A stretch of DNA of 64,000 nucleotides from NCBI GenBank assembly GCA_040954595.2, contig CM082577.2:5456001-5520000 (forward strand), given 5' to 3'. Shown one piece after another: positions 33,053 through 44,646 of this stretch. A program made the translations under genes and the position numbers. A model generated the notes under the pieces. It did not search any database. It was given only the letters and a program-made list of their open reading frames with translations, and was not told where the DNA came from. Position 1 is the stretch's first letter; the number at the start of each line of letters is the position of its first letter. This DNA is from Balanoglossus misakiensis. Taxonomy: Eukaryota > Hemichordata.

Positions 33053-33953
33053 CCACTTTTTTTTAGTTCCCCTTCCAAGTCAAAATACGTATAAGACCTT
33101 ATTTTTCATCCTATTTCATCAATTAGCATACGGCTAGCCACTTTTTTTCCTATTCATGCAGACACAAAAACTGCATTTTAATTTGTATCAAGTGACAGAT
33201 AGATTTCAACAATCACTTAAAACTTTATTTCTCATAAAACTTTAATACAAAATTTTTGTTATAAAACGAATATACTTGTGCATTTAAAAAGTATCATATT
33301 ACACTGACTAAGATTGGCAGCGAATGAAAAGGCATACACGACACAAAATTGTATTTATAGGTGCTTACATTCCAGAATACTGTACAGATTTTTGAAGACA
33401 TTTAACGGCATTTTGTTTTTGATACTTGTCAAAGCTTATCGTCTTGTATTTCCTCACAACAGTTATCGAGAAAATCAGAAATAAAAACATTGGTCTCATG
33501 GAAAATTTTCAAAACCGACAAGACATGTCCACATACTGACATTCATTCGATAACCTGCTGAATCTCTAAAATTGATTTAGTTCTGATTGGAAAAATTTCT
33601 TCGTCAACCCAGAAAAAGCGGACTCGCATGGATGGTCCAACCTATCAGACGTCGAGATATGCACCCCATCACTGACAGTAACCCCTATGTAAATTTATCG
33701 CAGTGAGATCTCTAATGTGTGATTACTTGCAACTCCACTGACCACAGGAAATCAAACCCAATGACACAATCAGCAACCTAAGTTCACCATAGCCTCGCCA
33801 GATATAAGTTGGACACCAGAGGTTGACACGTTTCACCGCATCCTGGTGGGACATACAGTCTCCAATGGCAGTCACCACAACACAGGGCATTTTGATGCAC
33901 ATGTCCTCCAGAGAAAGGTTTTGATCAGGATGTCAAATTTTCACTCGATGATG
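33053..33953. other. TOP3A 3' flank / 3' UTR
   Basis: No coding exon was found. The segment next to 33954 is the TOP3A 3' UTR on minus. A minus-strand AATAAA (TTTATT on plus) lies at 33234-33239, about 715 bp after the stop codon, which would place the TOP3A 3' end within about 200 bp of the oppositely transcribed tRNA gene. Confidence 0.45.
33057..33064 (+). terminator. RNA polymerase III terminator (T8)
   Basis: An uninterrupted run of eight T residues begins 5 bp after the tRNA-Ile discriminator base, the expected Pol III stop. Confidence 0.85.
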
Positions 33954-36900
33954 TCACCTCTGTGGACAAGTTCTTTTAGTATGCCCTGTAAATAACAAAA
34001 CAAACATGTGCTTTTATCTTGCGCATACAAGAAAGATTGCAACCGAAATTAAATAGCATACAAGCATGGACGTGTCATTGTATTTCATTTTCAGAAGTCC
34101 CATCTAGTTACAGCGTTTACCATTGATAAACACCACACAATGTTATGACATGTATAACTACAGATCAAGCATGACATGAAAAAGTGTCGCTACCTTCTTG
34201 GTGGCAAATTCCACAGGTGACTTTTTTCCTTTTCTTAGGATTAGCACCATCACTCTCATTTCCGGAATTCCAGTTTCTATTTTGTCCACCCCTGCCTCTG
34301 TTGGATGTGCCAAAACCTCTTGAGTTGTCTTTAAGGTAAGAAAAAAAAAACATGGGAAATGAACAAAAAGTGAGGATGTCTGAGTATCAAAGTTTCAACA
34401 TAAAACATCTGATCAGTTTCTTTGCTTTATATAATCCATAACACCATGTTTATCTGGTATATGCTTTGCCTAAATTACCTGCAAAGCCTCCACCGAAGTT
34501 GCCCACACCGTCAACCCATTCAAAGAAACCACACTGACTTTCGCGGGGCTTGGAACAAGTCCAGAACTCACGACCTTTATTTGCTCCTTCTTTCTGAACA
34601 GTTCGCCTGCATAAAATAACAACAATATGAAAGTGTCAAATCCTTACTTAATTTAAAAGTGGGAATAAGAGCTAGAACACGACCAAATAGGCATTATACA
34701 AACTATCATTTGTCAGTTTAGAAAGTATGATGTTTAATCACTTCATTATTGGCCAGCTAGGGAGATCACTTACTTTATTATTGTCCAGCTAGGGAGATCA
34801 CTTACTTAATCATTGGCCATATAGGGAGATCACTTACTTAATCATTGGCCAGATAGGGAGATCACATACTCAATCATTGGCCAGCTAGGGAGATCACTTA
34901 CTTAATCATAGGCCAGCTAGGGAGATCACTTACTTAATCATTGGCCAGCTAGGGAGATCACCTACTTAATCATTGGCCAGCTAGGGAGATCACTTACTTA
35001 ATCATTGGCCAGCTAGGGAGATCACTGACTTAATCATTGGCCAGCTAGGGAGATCACCTACTTAATCATTGGCCAGCTAGGGAGATCACTTACTTAATCA
35101 TTGGCCAGCTAAAGAGATCACTTACTTAATCATTGGCAAGCTAGGGAGATCACTTACTTAATCATTGGCCAGCTAGGGAGATCACTTACTTAATCATTGG
35201 CCAGCTAGGGAGATCACTTACTTAACTGCTGGTTGGTTGCACCTACAAACAACTTCACCCCAAGCATTGGAACTGCTTCTCTGCCCTTCAGCACTGCCTC
35301 CATTCTGATTGGTGCTGTTCCATCCCGACCCGCTGGCACCCCCACTGGGAAAAGAACAGCCAGTGCTTGCTGAGGCAGAATCTGATTCAGCCCAGAGGAA
35401 GAAATCACAGCCCCCGTTGGCACATTTGTAAAACTGTCGACCTGTGATTATGAAGGAAGGAATATTATTGAGATCTTTTTTTACAAGGGGGGAAAATCGA
35501 TTGATAAATGATTGTGTTTATGTCTTCTATTTGACAAACAGAATAAACATCACAAAATGCACGGATTACAACTTACCACAGTTGGGTCCTTCCTTGCGCA
35601 CCGTCAGTATCCTGGCATCCTCATTACAATTACAAACGATAGCGTTATTATCAGAATTGCTACCAGTGAACCTGGAGACATCAAAGTGCATATTGCAGTC
35701 AGATGCCAGTTCATCATGCAATTCATAATGATGCAAAGCTAAGATTATCACAGGAGAAAATATGACCCGGTAAATTAAAACTGTAACTGCTATTTAATTA
35801 AGAATGTCACCATTAAAGCATACCATAATTGGTTATTGTTACATGACAGCTTCTTATGATTTTCACTGCACACGTCCATAGATTTAATAGTGGAAAAACA
35901 TGACATTTCATAAATTTTGAAGAAAAAAAAACTCCACCTGGCTGTGATGGATCCTAGCGGTTGCCTGTTAACAGTGTCCACCGTTGGATTTGTTCCCCCT
36001 TCTGCTCCTCCCCCTCTTCCTCCTCCTGCTCCTCCCCCTCTTCCTCCTCCTACTCTACCTGCTCCTCTGCCCCTCTGATTGCTACCACCACGCCTACCAG
36101 CCGAGAGAAAACCTGGTGTCCTGGTACTGCTGGCTGTGCTGGCAAAGCTGCTGTTGAAGCCTGAATCTTGAGAAGTATTGCTGGCCCTCCCAGATGATGC
36201 TGTGGTACGACCAGCAGTGCCAGCACCTCTCGAGGATGAGTTGTTTCTGGCTGAAGACCCTACGGGTAAAGGCAATCACAAAATAAATCAAGAAGACAAG
36301 GTTTTGTATCACTTTATAGCGATAGATACACTTCTGCTCAAAATTATTGGAATTATGCTGACTATGGGTAAAACCAAATGAGGACATATATTTTTGTCAG
36401 AAAGAAACATTTTCTTAACTTTTCTCTGCATTTTTTTTTACCAAAGTTAAGTGGCCTGTACATGAATCTTACCTGACAAAACTTTTTTTTCACTTTATTT
36501 ATTATTTGGACATTACAGCACATTTCCAAATAGACTTACCTGAAGTGTTGCTCGTTCTAAGATAGGCTAAATTAAAGCCAAGTTCATCTGTCAGGGTGTG
36601 GTCACAACCGCCAATACAACCAACGTACCTGTCACAGATATACAGAAAAGTTGGGACAATGTTCGAATTTACCGCATCATGATCTAGATTAGATATAAAC
36701 TGTGCATGAAACTTTTTTTTCTTGCCATATCACTATGAAAACAGTAATACAAGTTCATGTTGAACTCACTCTTCGGGACAGCCTGGCGGAACACTTCCTC
36801 TTCTAAACTTGAACTTGATTTTGTGAACAGGGCCTGGTTGACACTGCAAACATCAAATGCACAAAGGTGGTTTATCAATGATGAAGCATTAAACTCAAAA

Positions 36901-39900
36901 CAGAACTTTACATTTAATGATTATCAAAGTAGTTTGGGGGCCATTTTTTCTGGTTTAGAGCACTATTTCGAACAACCCAGATCACTGAAAACATACCTGC
37001 GCACAAGTGGACTCTTCCAAAGTAGCCTGTTCCACAGATGACGGAAACCACACCGCAGTCTTACAATCGGGGTAGCCGGTACAACTCAACATCAGACCGC
37101 CAGATTTCTTGGGTTTGATAACCATGGCTTTGTTGCAGAGTGGGCAGGGTCTAACTGGCATTGATATGTTGCTCTGTTGTATCTCTAAACCAAGGAGGGA
37201 AAAATATTAAACTGATTTACCCAGACACTGACCAAACATAACTAGCACTCATTCTTTGCTTTGAATAAGTCTACCACTTTCAGAAAGAGAGACACACACA
37301 CACAAACTACACACATACAGACACGCAAGGTAACCTACCATCGGCTGTGTATTGCTGTGCCTCACCAAAATACTCAGACAATGCTGCATCTAATCTGTTC
37401 GCCTGATATAACGTCAAAGGAAAATAAAATTAATAGAGCAGATACACATCTATTACAAATATACCAGGTCCAAAATATCAATGGATGAATTGCACCTGAC
37501 AAGAATTCTAGCGTACATGTAAAGTGAACAACTAACTTTGCACGGTCTCCACATCTCTTGGTGTAGACTTCGGTTTTCATCAAAGCGTACTCAATTCCTA
37601 CCTACCTTTTCGACAGCTTCTATGAAAACCCTCTTGTACTTCTCGACCTGATGTCTGAGAACTGTGTCTTTATCTTTTCTTCCCTGACAGATTCTGGAAA
37701 TCACGCAAGAGAATCAGGTTGATATTCATGGTATGGACATAAAGTTACACAGTGATAAAGAAGGAAAACAGATGGGAATTTGAAGATCTTCCAGAGTTGA
37801 TCTTTTCCACGACAGCTGATAGAGAAATTGCCATATGCCCATCTGACTAATGGTCCAATGGTGGGACAGAAAGATGAAGGAAGCTATCTACACATCAAAA
37901 CATACTTTGTCCGAGTATTACGACTTACTCAACAAGCTCTGCTTCAAACCCAGCTCTGAGATCCGGCTTGGCTAACTCATACCCCATGTTGTTGTACCCA
38001 TCCACCAATCCGATGCCCAGTTCGCCCGGCACAAATCTGCTGTCGTTGGTCAAACCGACGTAGTTGCGACTCTTGATGGTGTCGATGTGATCGGCGTGAG
38101 TGGCATCAGTGCCTGTCAGGTGCGAAGAGGTCAACATTTGAGATTAACTGAGATTATCCAAGCTGATCAGTGGGAATTTAGGCGCAAAGAGACTACCAGC
38201 CCATTAGTTTGAACTGCATTGTGAGAACCAGTCCAACGGGCACAACCGTCAATGTTTGCTTTATCTCAGCAGATCAACAGAAAATTGGTCTTCTTCACGA
38301 ACTGTGTTCACCACTCACCTATGCCATGTTTCTCCATCAAGGATATCAAATCAGATTCCGTCAGTAGAGGTGGGGGTGTGGTCTCGCCTTCCACCATCTG
38401 CAAAATACATCAAAGAACAGTCACTCACTGACAGTGTTGCTAGGGGTGAAAGCAACAACTAAAATATCATGGAGGCATAACTCCTGGTATTGATCAAAAT
38501 TGATGTCATGAAGTATTTACACAGTATATGTCCATACGTGTATTGCTTTACTGTCTGCACGTGGTATTCATGAAACTTAACCTTCTCAGCATAGAAATGC
38601 TGTTAAATTAAACCCTTCGACTCCATGTGCAGAAGAACGCTTCTGAATGACATCACAGGTCACCACAGGGTCAGGGGGCAAAGGTGACCTGCATGGAAAT
38701 GAATTAAAGTGCCACTAACTCATAATAATCTGATGGAAATATACTGGAACCAAGCATAATCATATCTTAACTGACTAACTTACCTCAATGCCAGTGGGTT
38801 GGAACTGTTCTCCTTGCTGGAAGACCGGGATAACTTTGGCATTCCATTTGTCATACGGGTATACGTCCAAGTAATTCCTGGCTATGATCATGAGTCCCTG
38901 CACTGAAAACCTTTCCTCTGCTATGTCTATTTCCACTGAGGTCTCACTGCCTTGAGCATCCTAGACAACCAATAAATGTTGGGACAAAAATGAAATCAGA
39001 TTAAAATGGTACATTTTCCTGTCATTATGGGATGATGGTCATCAACAACAAAGAGATGATGGTACACACTGACTGACCGTTAAGAAACATAGCTCAATGT
39101 ATAAAGTCATAGAGGTAATACTAAACCACTGAAAATTGGTCAAACAATTGGTATACGACAGTCTGTATGTAACTGTAAAGCAGGGAATCCTAACAACAAA
39201 ATCACTGCTTTATACCTGTGAACAGCACGCTAGAAAGTGCCTGACAATCAGTTCATACACCCGGCTCTCATTCCCGGACAATGTGTTGGTGTACTTGATG
39301 GGATGAATTGGAGGATGGGCGTTATCTGTCTTCTTTCCCTGTCTGGGATTCGGTCCATGTTGCAAAATTCCAGCGGCAAATGCTGAGGAGGTAACAGAGT
39401 ATTTATATGCCAGTTATGCAACATCATACGTGTTGCCTTTTGTATTTCACACTGCAGGGGAATCATTCACAACATAGCACCATTCGCCCCCCCCCCCCCC
39501 CCCTACTAATGTTGTACTTACTCTTAGCCAACCATTTCCCAACCTTTGTCAAATCCAGGATGTATGCAGAGTTACTTAGCAAAGTTGTCAAACGTTTAAA
39601 AATTGTGCACTAGCATTTATGACTTATAGTGCTGTCTTGCTGTCTTGTCTTCTTACCTACCTCCCCAGTTTGCATCAACTGTCTGCTGCTCTATCAAGGG
39701 TCTCAGGTCGAGCTCCTTGGGGAAAATATTCGTCTCTGTACGAGGATAACTGATAAACCTGTGCAGAAAGGGGAGAAAATTACAGTGAAATGCTCACAAC
39801 AGATTTTCTGTCCTTATGGTAGATCTGCATGGTGTAAATGAATGTGGGGAGACTGCTACGGTAAATCTTTATTTTCGTGAATGTATCTACAGTCTCCTGC

Positions 39901-42900
39901 TTTGACAGCAAACACGCCATAATAATAATATTGATTTCTTATAGCACATTACATAATACATGTACATCTCAATGTGCTTTAACGTTTATATTATGTCACA
40001 CTTACCCCTGTGTATACAACTTTTCTGCTATTTTCATTGTGTCTTTGGCAGTAATGCGAAGCTTTCTGGATGCAAGTTTTTCCATTTCCTGCAAAAAAAT
40101 ATACGGTAAATCAGATTTACGCTGCCATAGGCTGCAGTCTGCAATACTGCAAACCATGGTGGAAATAAGATTAAATTATGGAGTAACCACACTTACCACT
40201 GTATCCATTGGAGTGGGTCTCCATCTACTCTTGGGTCTAGTTTTCACTTCAACCACTGTGGCTGTCGGATTCTGTCAAAATCAATATGGAAAATCGATCA
40301 AACTTCAGACTTAATATTACAAAATGTTGTCACAAAATGTTGATTACACTAACTTTCACTTTACGCAAAAGCAGAGCTTCATGGACTTAACACAATCATA
40401 TTTATTATTATGTGTACACTCACCTCCATACATATCTGATAGAACACTAAGCATGCTGTGTGATCAAACAACCTGTGTCTTTTCCAGTTGAAATCAACAG
40501 TGCCTTCATCGGTATTGTGGGTCACTGTAAACAAAAACAGGGCTGAGTTAGCATGGGTTTGACAGGCATGAAGTCTGAAATGGTGAACAGCACTATTTTT
40601 CCTGAATCACCTTGCATTTCAACATAATGAATGTGAATTTGCAATCCTCATATCTGACAATATCCATAAAAGGCATTAAATATAGCTAACCATAATGTAC
40701 GGTGATGAAAAATCTCTATGACTGGGTGTGTGTGTGTGTGTGACATGCATTGATATTTGACGTGTCTTTACCTTTTATTTTATAGAAAGTCTCTGGGATG
40801 AAACTTTTCACTTGCTTATATCGTTCCACAACGAAACCCAGAGTCGGAAACTGGCAAGAGCCAAAGCTGATCAAGCTGTCCGCCAGAAATTCTGGGAAAA
40901 CTTTCTTCAATCTCAGAGTTTGAAATCTCGTGAATGCAGCACCTGAAGGAGAAACAAAACAATTTTCCTTGTATAAGATAGCTGACACAATTAGCTTGAT
41001 CAGTATTCAGTATCTGCTGCTAGTGTCAGCTGTATGAAAGCCTGCCACAGATGTCACGGATACTTCCTATCTAGCCAATCACATTCATGGATACTGGCAA
41101 TCTAGCCAATCAGAGTTTCACTTGGGTGGCCGCGTGGAAAACTCAGACACTGACCCCTTTTCAGAAGGATTCCTTCATCTCTAGATCACTCGTGCTGTTG
41201 CATTCTTTTTCAGACAAATCAGAATGGTGAAAAAAAAAAACATTGCAAGCCACAAATCAGTACCTGTTCTGAGATCCAGTTCTTGTCGAACATCCACTGC
41301 GTCTGATACCCTTCTATCAGGCGGACCAAGATTACTACAAGCATTACTAATGGACCTAAAATAGATACAGGCAGCCATTTTAGGTTTACCAGTGTTCACC
41401 AAAGGAAATGTTAAAACTACAGCATTGTAATAGAAAGTCCTGTGAAAGAACAATCCAAATTTTTGTTGTCAGAAGTTTTCAGAAGTTCTAAGAGTAAAAC
41501 CTCATGATTCTTACCTGGGTGTTATTTCAGAAAATCTTGCTCGGTACACTTGTAATCTTGCATTTACTGAAAGTGAATGATAATATCGACAATGACGTCT
41601 CCACATACTAACACTGACACTGTTCTTCGGAAATTACAGAAACATAGCCCCCTTTCATCAGCTATCACTTGGCCAAATTACACATCTCCAGGGACATTCC
41701 AGTATGATAGACCATTCATATCATTCACCCGGACGGCTATATCAGCCCCTCCACAAAGTTTTACTGAACCAGCCATGGAGATGAGTAATTTACCCCGGTA
41801 AATTGATGTAGCAGTCATTCTTTAATATCAAATAACTCCAGAATATTGAGACATTGGTGTGGCAAGTATATTACTACTTTGGCTACACGGTGTCAAGTTT
41901 CCCAAAACAACTTATTTTTATTCTTGACCGCCTTACCATTCATACAGGTATCAATAATTTCATATCCTATATTTTCTCCCTCTCTGTCACCATCAGTCCA
42001 TATGATCAAAATTTGGCATTGTCTGGCTTCTCGCTCCAAAGTCCTCTGAAAGTGGAGAAAAAGAAGCACAGTAAAGCATTAGCCTTCGGGAAACAGACAT
42101 TCCCTTGGATGGGGAGATAGTCTGGTGCTGTTACCCTCACGACCAGTCAATATACGTACAACAGTGACCCGGTCTCAAGCCAGTGCTTTCTGAATACTGT
42201 ATCTCTAGTGTTTTATTATTTGAGCATTTTTCTTGCTATGAAGATAAGGTGAAAAATGTTTAAGAATGCTATACAAAAATGTATTCCTGTTACTATGACT
42301 ACACTGATACCACGGTTACTAGAAGAAGACGGTTAGGAAACTCTATTGTTCGGAAGGTGTGAACGAGGTGTTAGCTAGGAGAGTCCATGTCCGAACCGCT
42401 ATGTGGGGTTGTATTGGGGAACGTAGCTAATTTTTGAACCCCTTCATCTGCCCTTTTTCGTCAGAGTACAGCGCCACTTTTTTTTTGTACGAGTTCCATA
42501 TAGGCTTATGGAGTGCACGGTCATAGTCTGTTGGGCTTGCGACACTCTACCATTGTTTCTTGGGTGGTTAACTTAAAATCCAGATTCAAATAGCGTCGAA
42601 TTTTGAACCCCTAGAATTCAACCCTGATGGTCGCATTTCTGTTTTTTTTAATATATTTAGATATTTTACACCTTTTTGTATTGCATGGGCTATTTCGTTT
42701 ATTCCAATTGGAATATTTCGTTGAGATTGCATACCCATTTCGATACAGTCGTTAACATTATCGATATAGCCTTTGGCGGCCATCTTGTTTGTTTTGGTTC
42801 GCATCGAATCTCTAGGGCACAGTCAAGACAAAGAATGTATGGCTTCATCATGTCCTTGAAAGTTCAAAATTGTCATAAATGTGCTGTGACTTTATAAATT

Positions 42901-43703
42901 ATCCACTCTCTGTTCTGTTTTCCTCAAATCTGGTGGTATACGTACTGTGCGTGCAAGCAATTCCGTAAACATGAGTATGGTTTGCTTTGGATTGTAGGGG
43001 TAATGACGTCATTTTGACCGAGCGGTCAGTTATTCTGTCTGTTTATTCGTATGGCCAGGCTCGTTAGCACCTGATATCTTTCGTTTACACTAAGTGTTTA
43101 CAGAGGCGAGCATCTAACAATGGAGAAAAAATAGTTTCCTAACCGTCTTCTTCTAGTAACCATGCTGATACACAATTATTGTAACTGCTGTGAAAATCAA
43201 GTGATATCAGTTAACAATACTGCAGACTATATGACCATGCTCTCACCTTGATATTTTGAAAATCCTGCGAACAGTATTTTTCAATGGGAGCATCGAACAA
43301 CATCACAGGGTTACAACCATGCCTGTCAAAATAAGTAAACATAAAAAATGTTTTCTACAAGCATGTCTACCAACTGAACAACTGTCTAATATTACAATAT
43401 CTAAGTTGCATTGATTTTCATTAGCGTTCCACTTACAATAGCATTCATAACCCCGTGGGTGACGATGTCAGTTTCAGTAGAATCCTTTCTTATAATATTG
43501 CACTCACCACTTTCGATAGGTTCCAACAAAGTCATAACCCATGAGGTGTCCTGACACGGACGTCATCGTCATTCTTGCATTTTGATTCAATATATTGAAA
43601 TCCCATTCATAGATTTTGTTGAACTTGGAAAATCCTTCCCTCTGAAAAAAACAATATCACAAAATCTGAGAGGCCATACCAAATGTTTTTGATGATGATG
43701 ATA

Positions 43704-43754
<51 letters not shown>

Positions 43755-43785
43755 GTTGTGGTGATGAGGAGGATGACGACAACGT

Positions 43786-43875
<90 letters not shown>

Positions 43876-43877
43876 CA

Positions 43878-43959
<82 letters not shown>

Positions 43960-44272
43960 CGACATTAGTCATTAGGAGGAGAGATTGAAATGAACAGGTA
44001 TAAAATTGAACATTCCTGGGGTTTGTTTACATTTAATTAATGATTCAGTGATTGTAATCGACAACGGATGGTGTACAGTACGGACATACCCTGCTATAGT
44101 TCCCTCTTGACATTACATCAGCCAATGATTTTGCTGCATCGTTCTTCTCCGCTACGTTCAACACCCGCGTGATTCTTCGAGCCATCGTCAAATGCCACTT
44201 GCGTACGTACCCACAGCAGCACCAGTGGTCAATGGCTTTCACAACGCTATTCGTCGAAAACAGGGCGAACAT
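33954..44272 (-). CDS. TOP3A: DNA topoisomerase III alpha (type IA)
   Basis: Twenty-six coding exons, 1071 residues (human 1001): 44272-44090, 43641-43508, 43322-43247, 42045-41937, 41566-41515, 41355-41264, 40942-40772, 40524-40424, 40271-40197, 40088-40006, 39758-39661, 39382-39216, 38960-38784, 38397-38319, 38112-37929, 37693-37606, 37402-37339, 37184-36997, 36843-36770, 36628-36540, 36259-35938, 35671-35577, 35441-35222, 34606-34479, 34328-34194, 33985-33954. All phases agree. The Toprim domain has E42 in VAEKNDAAK and metal-binding TDGDREGE at 148-155. The catalytic tyrosine is Y363 in FISYPRTETN, equivalent to human Y362. C4 zinc motifs are RPCPLCNKAM and GCIGGCDHTL. The tail has two GRF zinc fingers and a CCHC knuckle (CGICHQEGHTKRTC). 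Known role: strand passage in the BLM-RMI dissolvasome and decatenation of mtDNA. Two in-frame starts (M1, M30) suggest nuclear and mitochondrial forms. TOP3B is excluded by the tail. Confidence 0.95.
34751..35225. repeat. 32-bp minisatellite, 15 copies, spanning a TOP3A splice donor
   Basis: Fifteen head-to-tail copies of a 32-bp unit containing GGGAGATCACTTACTTAA. Most copies differ at 0-3 positions, and the last copy is cut at 27 bp by the exon. Read on minus, each unit contains TTAAGTAAGTGATCTCCC. The final unit (35199-35225) contains the actual GTAAGT donor after TOP3A exon 23, whose last base is 35222. A partial copy may precede the array at 34736. Confidence 0.97.
35994..36095 (-). other. 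Arg/Gly-rich segment of TOP3A (residues about 817-850)
   Basis: Within exon 36259-35938 the protein runs through RRGGSNQRGRGAGR followed by GGGRGGG-type repeats, giving about eight Arg among some 20 Gly. Such RGG/RG boxes bind RNA or G-quadruplexes in other proteins and are a known hallmark of TOP3B. A second small SNRGRGG patch lies in exon 34328-34194. Confidence 0.8.
40725..40742. repeat. (TG)n microsatellite
   Basis: Eight to nine TG units in the TOP3A intron just downstream (minus sense) of exon 40942-40772. Confidence 0.7.
42304..43171. mobile_element. 854-bp terminal-inverted-repeat element in TOP3A intron 3
   Basis: Left end 42311-42342 and right end 43133-43164 are inverted copies over 32 bp with one mismatch. 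The arm begins CAC or CAT and then GGTTACTAGAAGAAGACGGT. The element is flanked by 7-bp direct repeats CTGATAC at 42304-42310 and 43165-43171, read as a target-site duplication. No open frame resembling a transposase is present, so it is non-autonomous. The superfamily is unknown; a 7-8 bp duplication fits hAT or P-type elements. Confidence 0.85.
43691..43960. repeat. (GAT)n microsatellite, about 270 bp, TOP3A intron 1
   Basis: Almost uninterrupted GAT units on plus (ATC in the TOP3A sense strand), with one 33-bp interruption at 43754-43786. It starts about 50 bp from the exon 2 acceptor at 43641. Open frames of poly-Met, poly-Ser and poly-Ile across it are artefacts of the repeat. Confidence 0.98.
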
Positions 44273-44646
44273 CGGCGATATTTCTCCCTGATCGTCCGTC
44301 CCTCGGTCTAAGCCATAACTACACTCGTGTTTTTGCTGTTATAAAGTAAAATCACACCCCTTTAGACGATTTATCAGTCACAAATGTGTTGATGCAATGA
44401 TGGTTAGACATTCGAGATAGGCGCCATTATTTTGGTACACATATCCCATGATGCATTTAATGTCGTAAAATATAAGTTTCGCTTCTGAAGTTACTAGAAA
44501 CTGCATCTGCAGCGAACTCTAGTTCTTTTCTCTGAATTTATTGATAGGGTTGTTTAACTCGTTTCTATTACATGAAATGAAATTGATATTTTGTAGTATG
44601 AAAACTTTAGCTCGTTTTGCGACAAAGGGTCTTGCATAAAATCAAA
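44273..44646. promoter_or_regulatory. Divergent (putative bidirectional) promoter, TOP3A / UQCC4
   Basis: Only 374 bp separate two outward-facing start codons. No TATA box is seen. A GCCATTATTTTGG motif at about 44422 resembles a YY1 site, and the UQCC4 start is in a CAAAATGGCG context. The sharing of promoter elements is inferred from the short distance. Confidence 0.5.

Noticed and set aside
34165-34193. Termination of TOP3A in the frame ending TFSCHA
   Set aside because: That reading runs through a donor (GAAG|GTAGC). Splicing to the 32-nt last exon completes a CCHC knuckle with GHTKRTCP, matching the family.
42586-42804. 72-codon frame inside the 854-bp inverted-repeat element as a possible transposase remnant
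   Set aside because: No similarity to any transposase catalytic motif that I can recognise; too short and without a plausible start.
43607-43988. Long open frames of poly-Ile, poly-Ser and poly-Met on both strands
   Set aside because: They are the three readings of the (GAT)n microsatellite in TOP3A intron 1, not genes.
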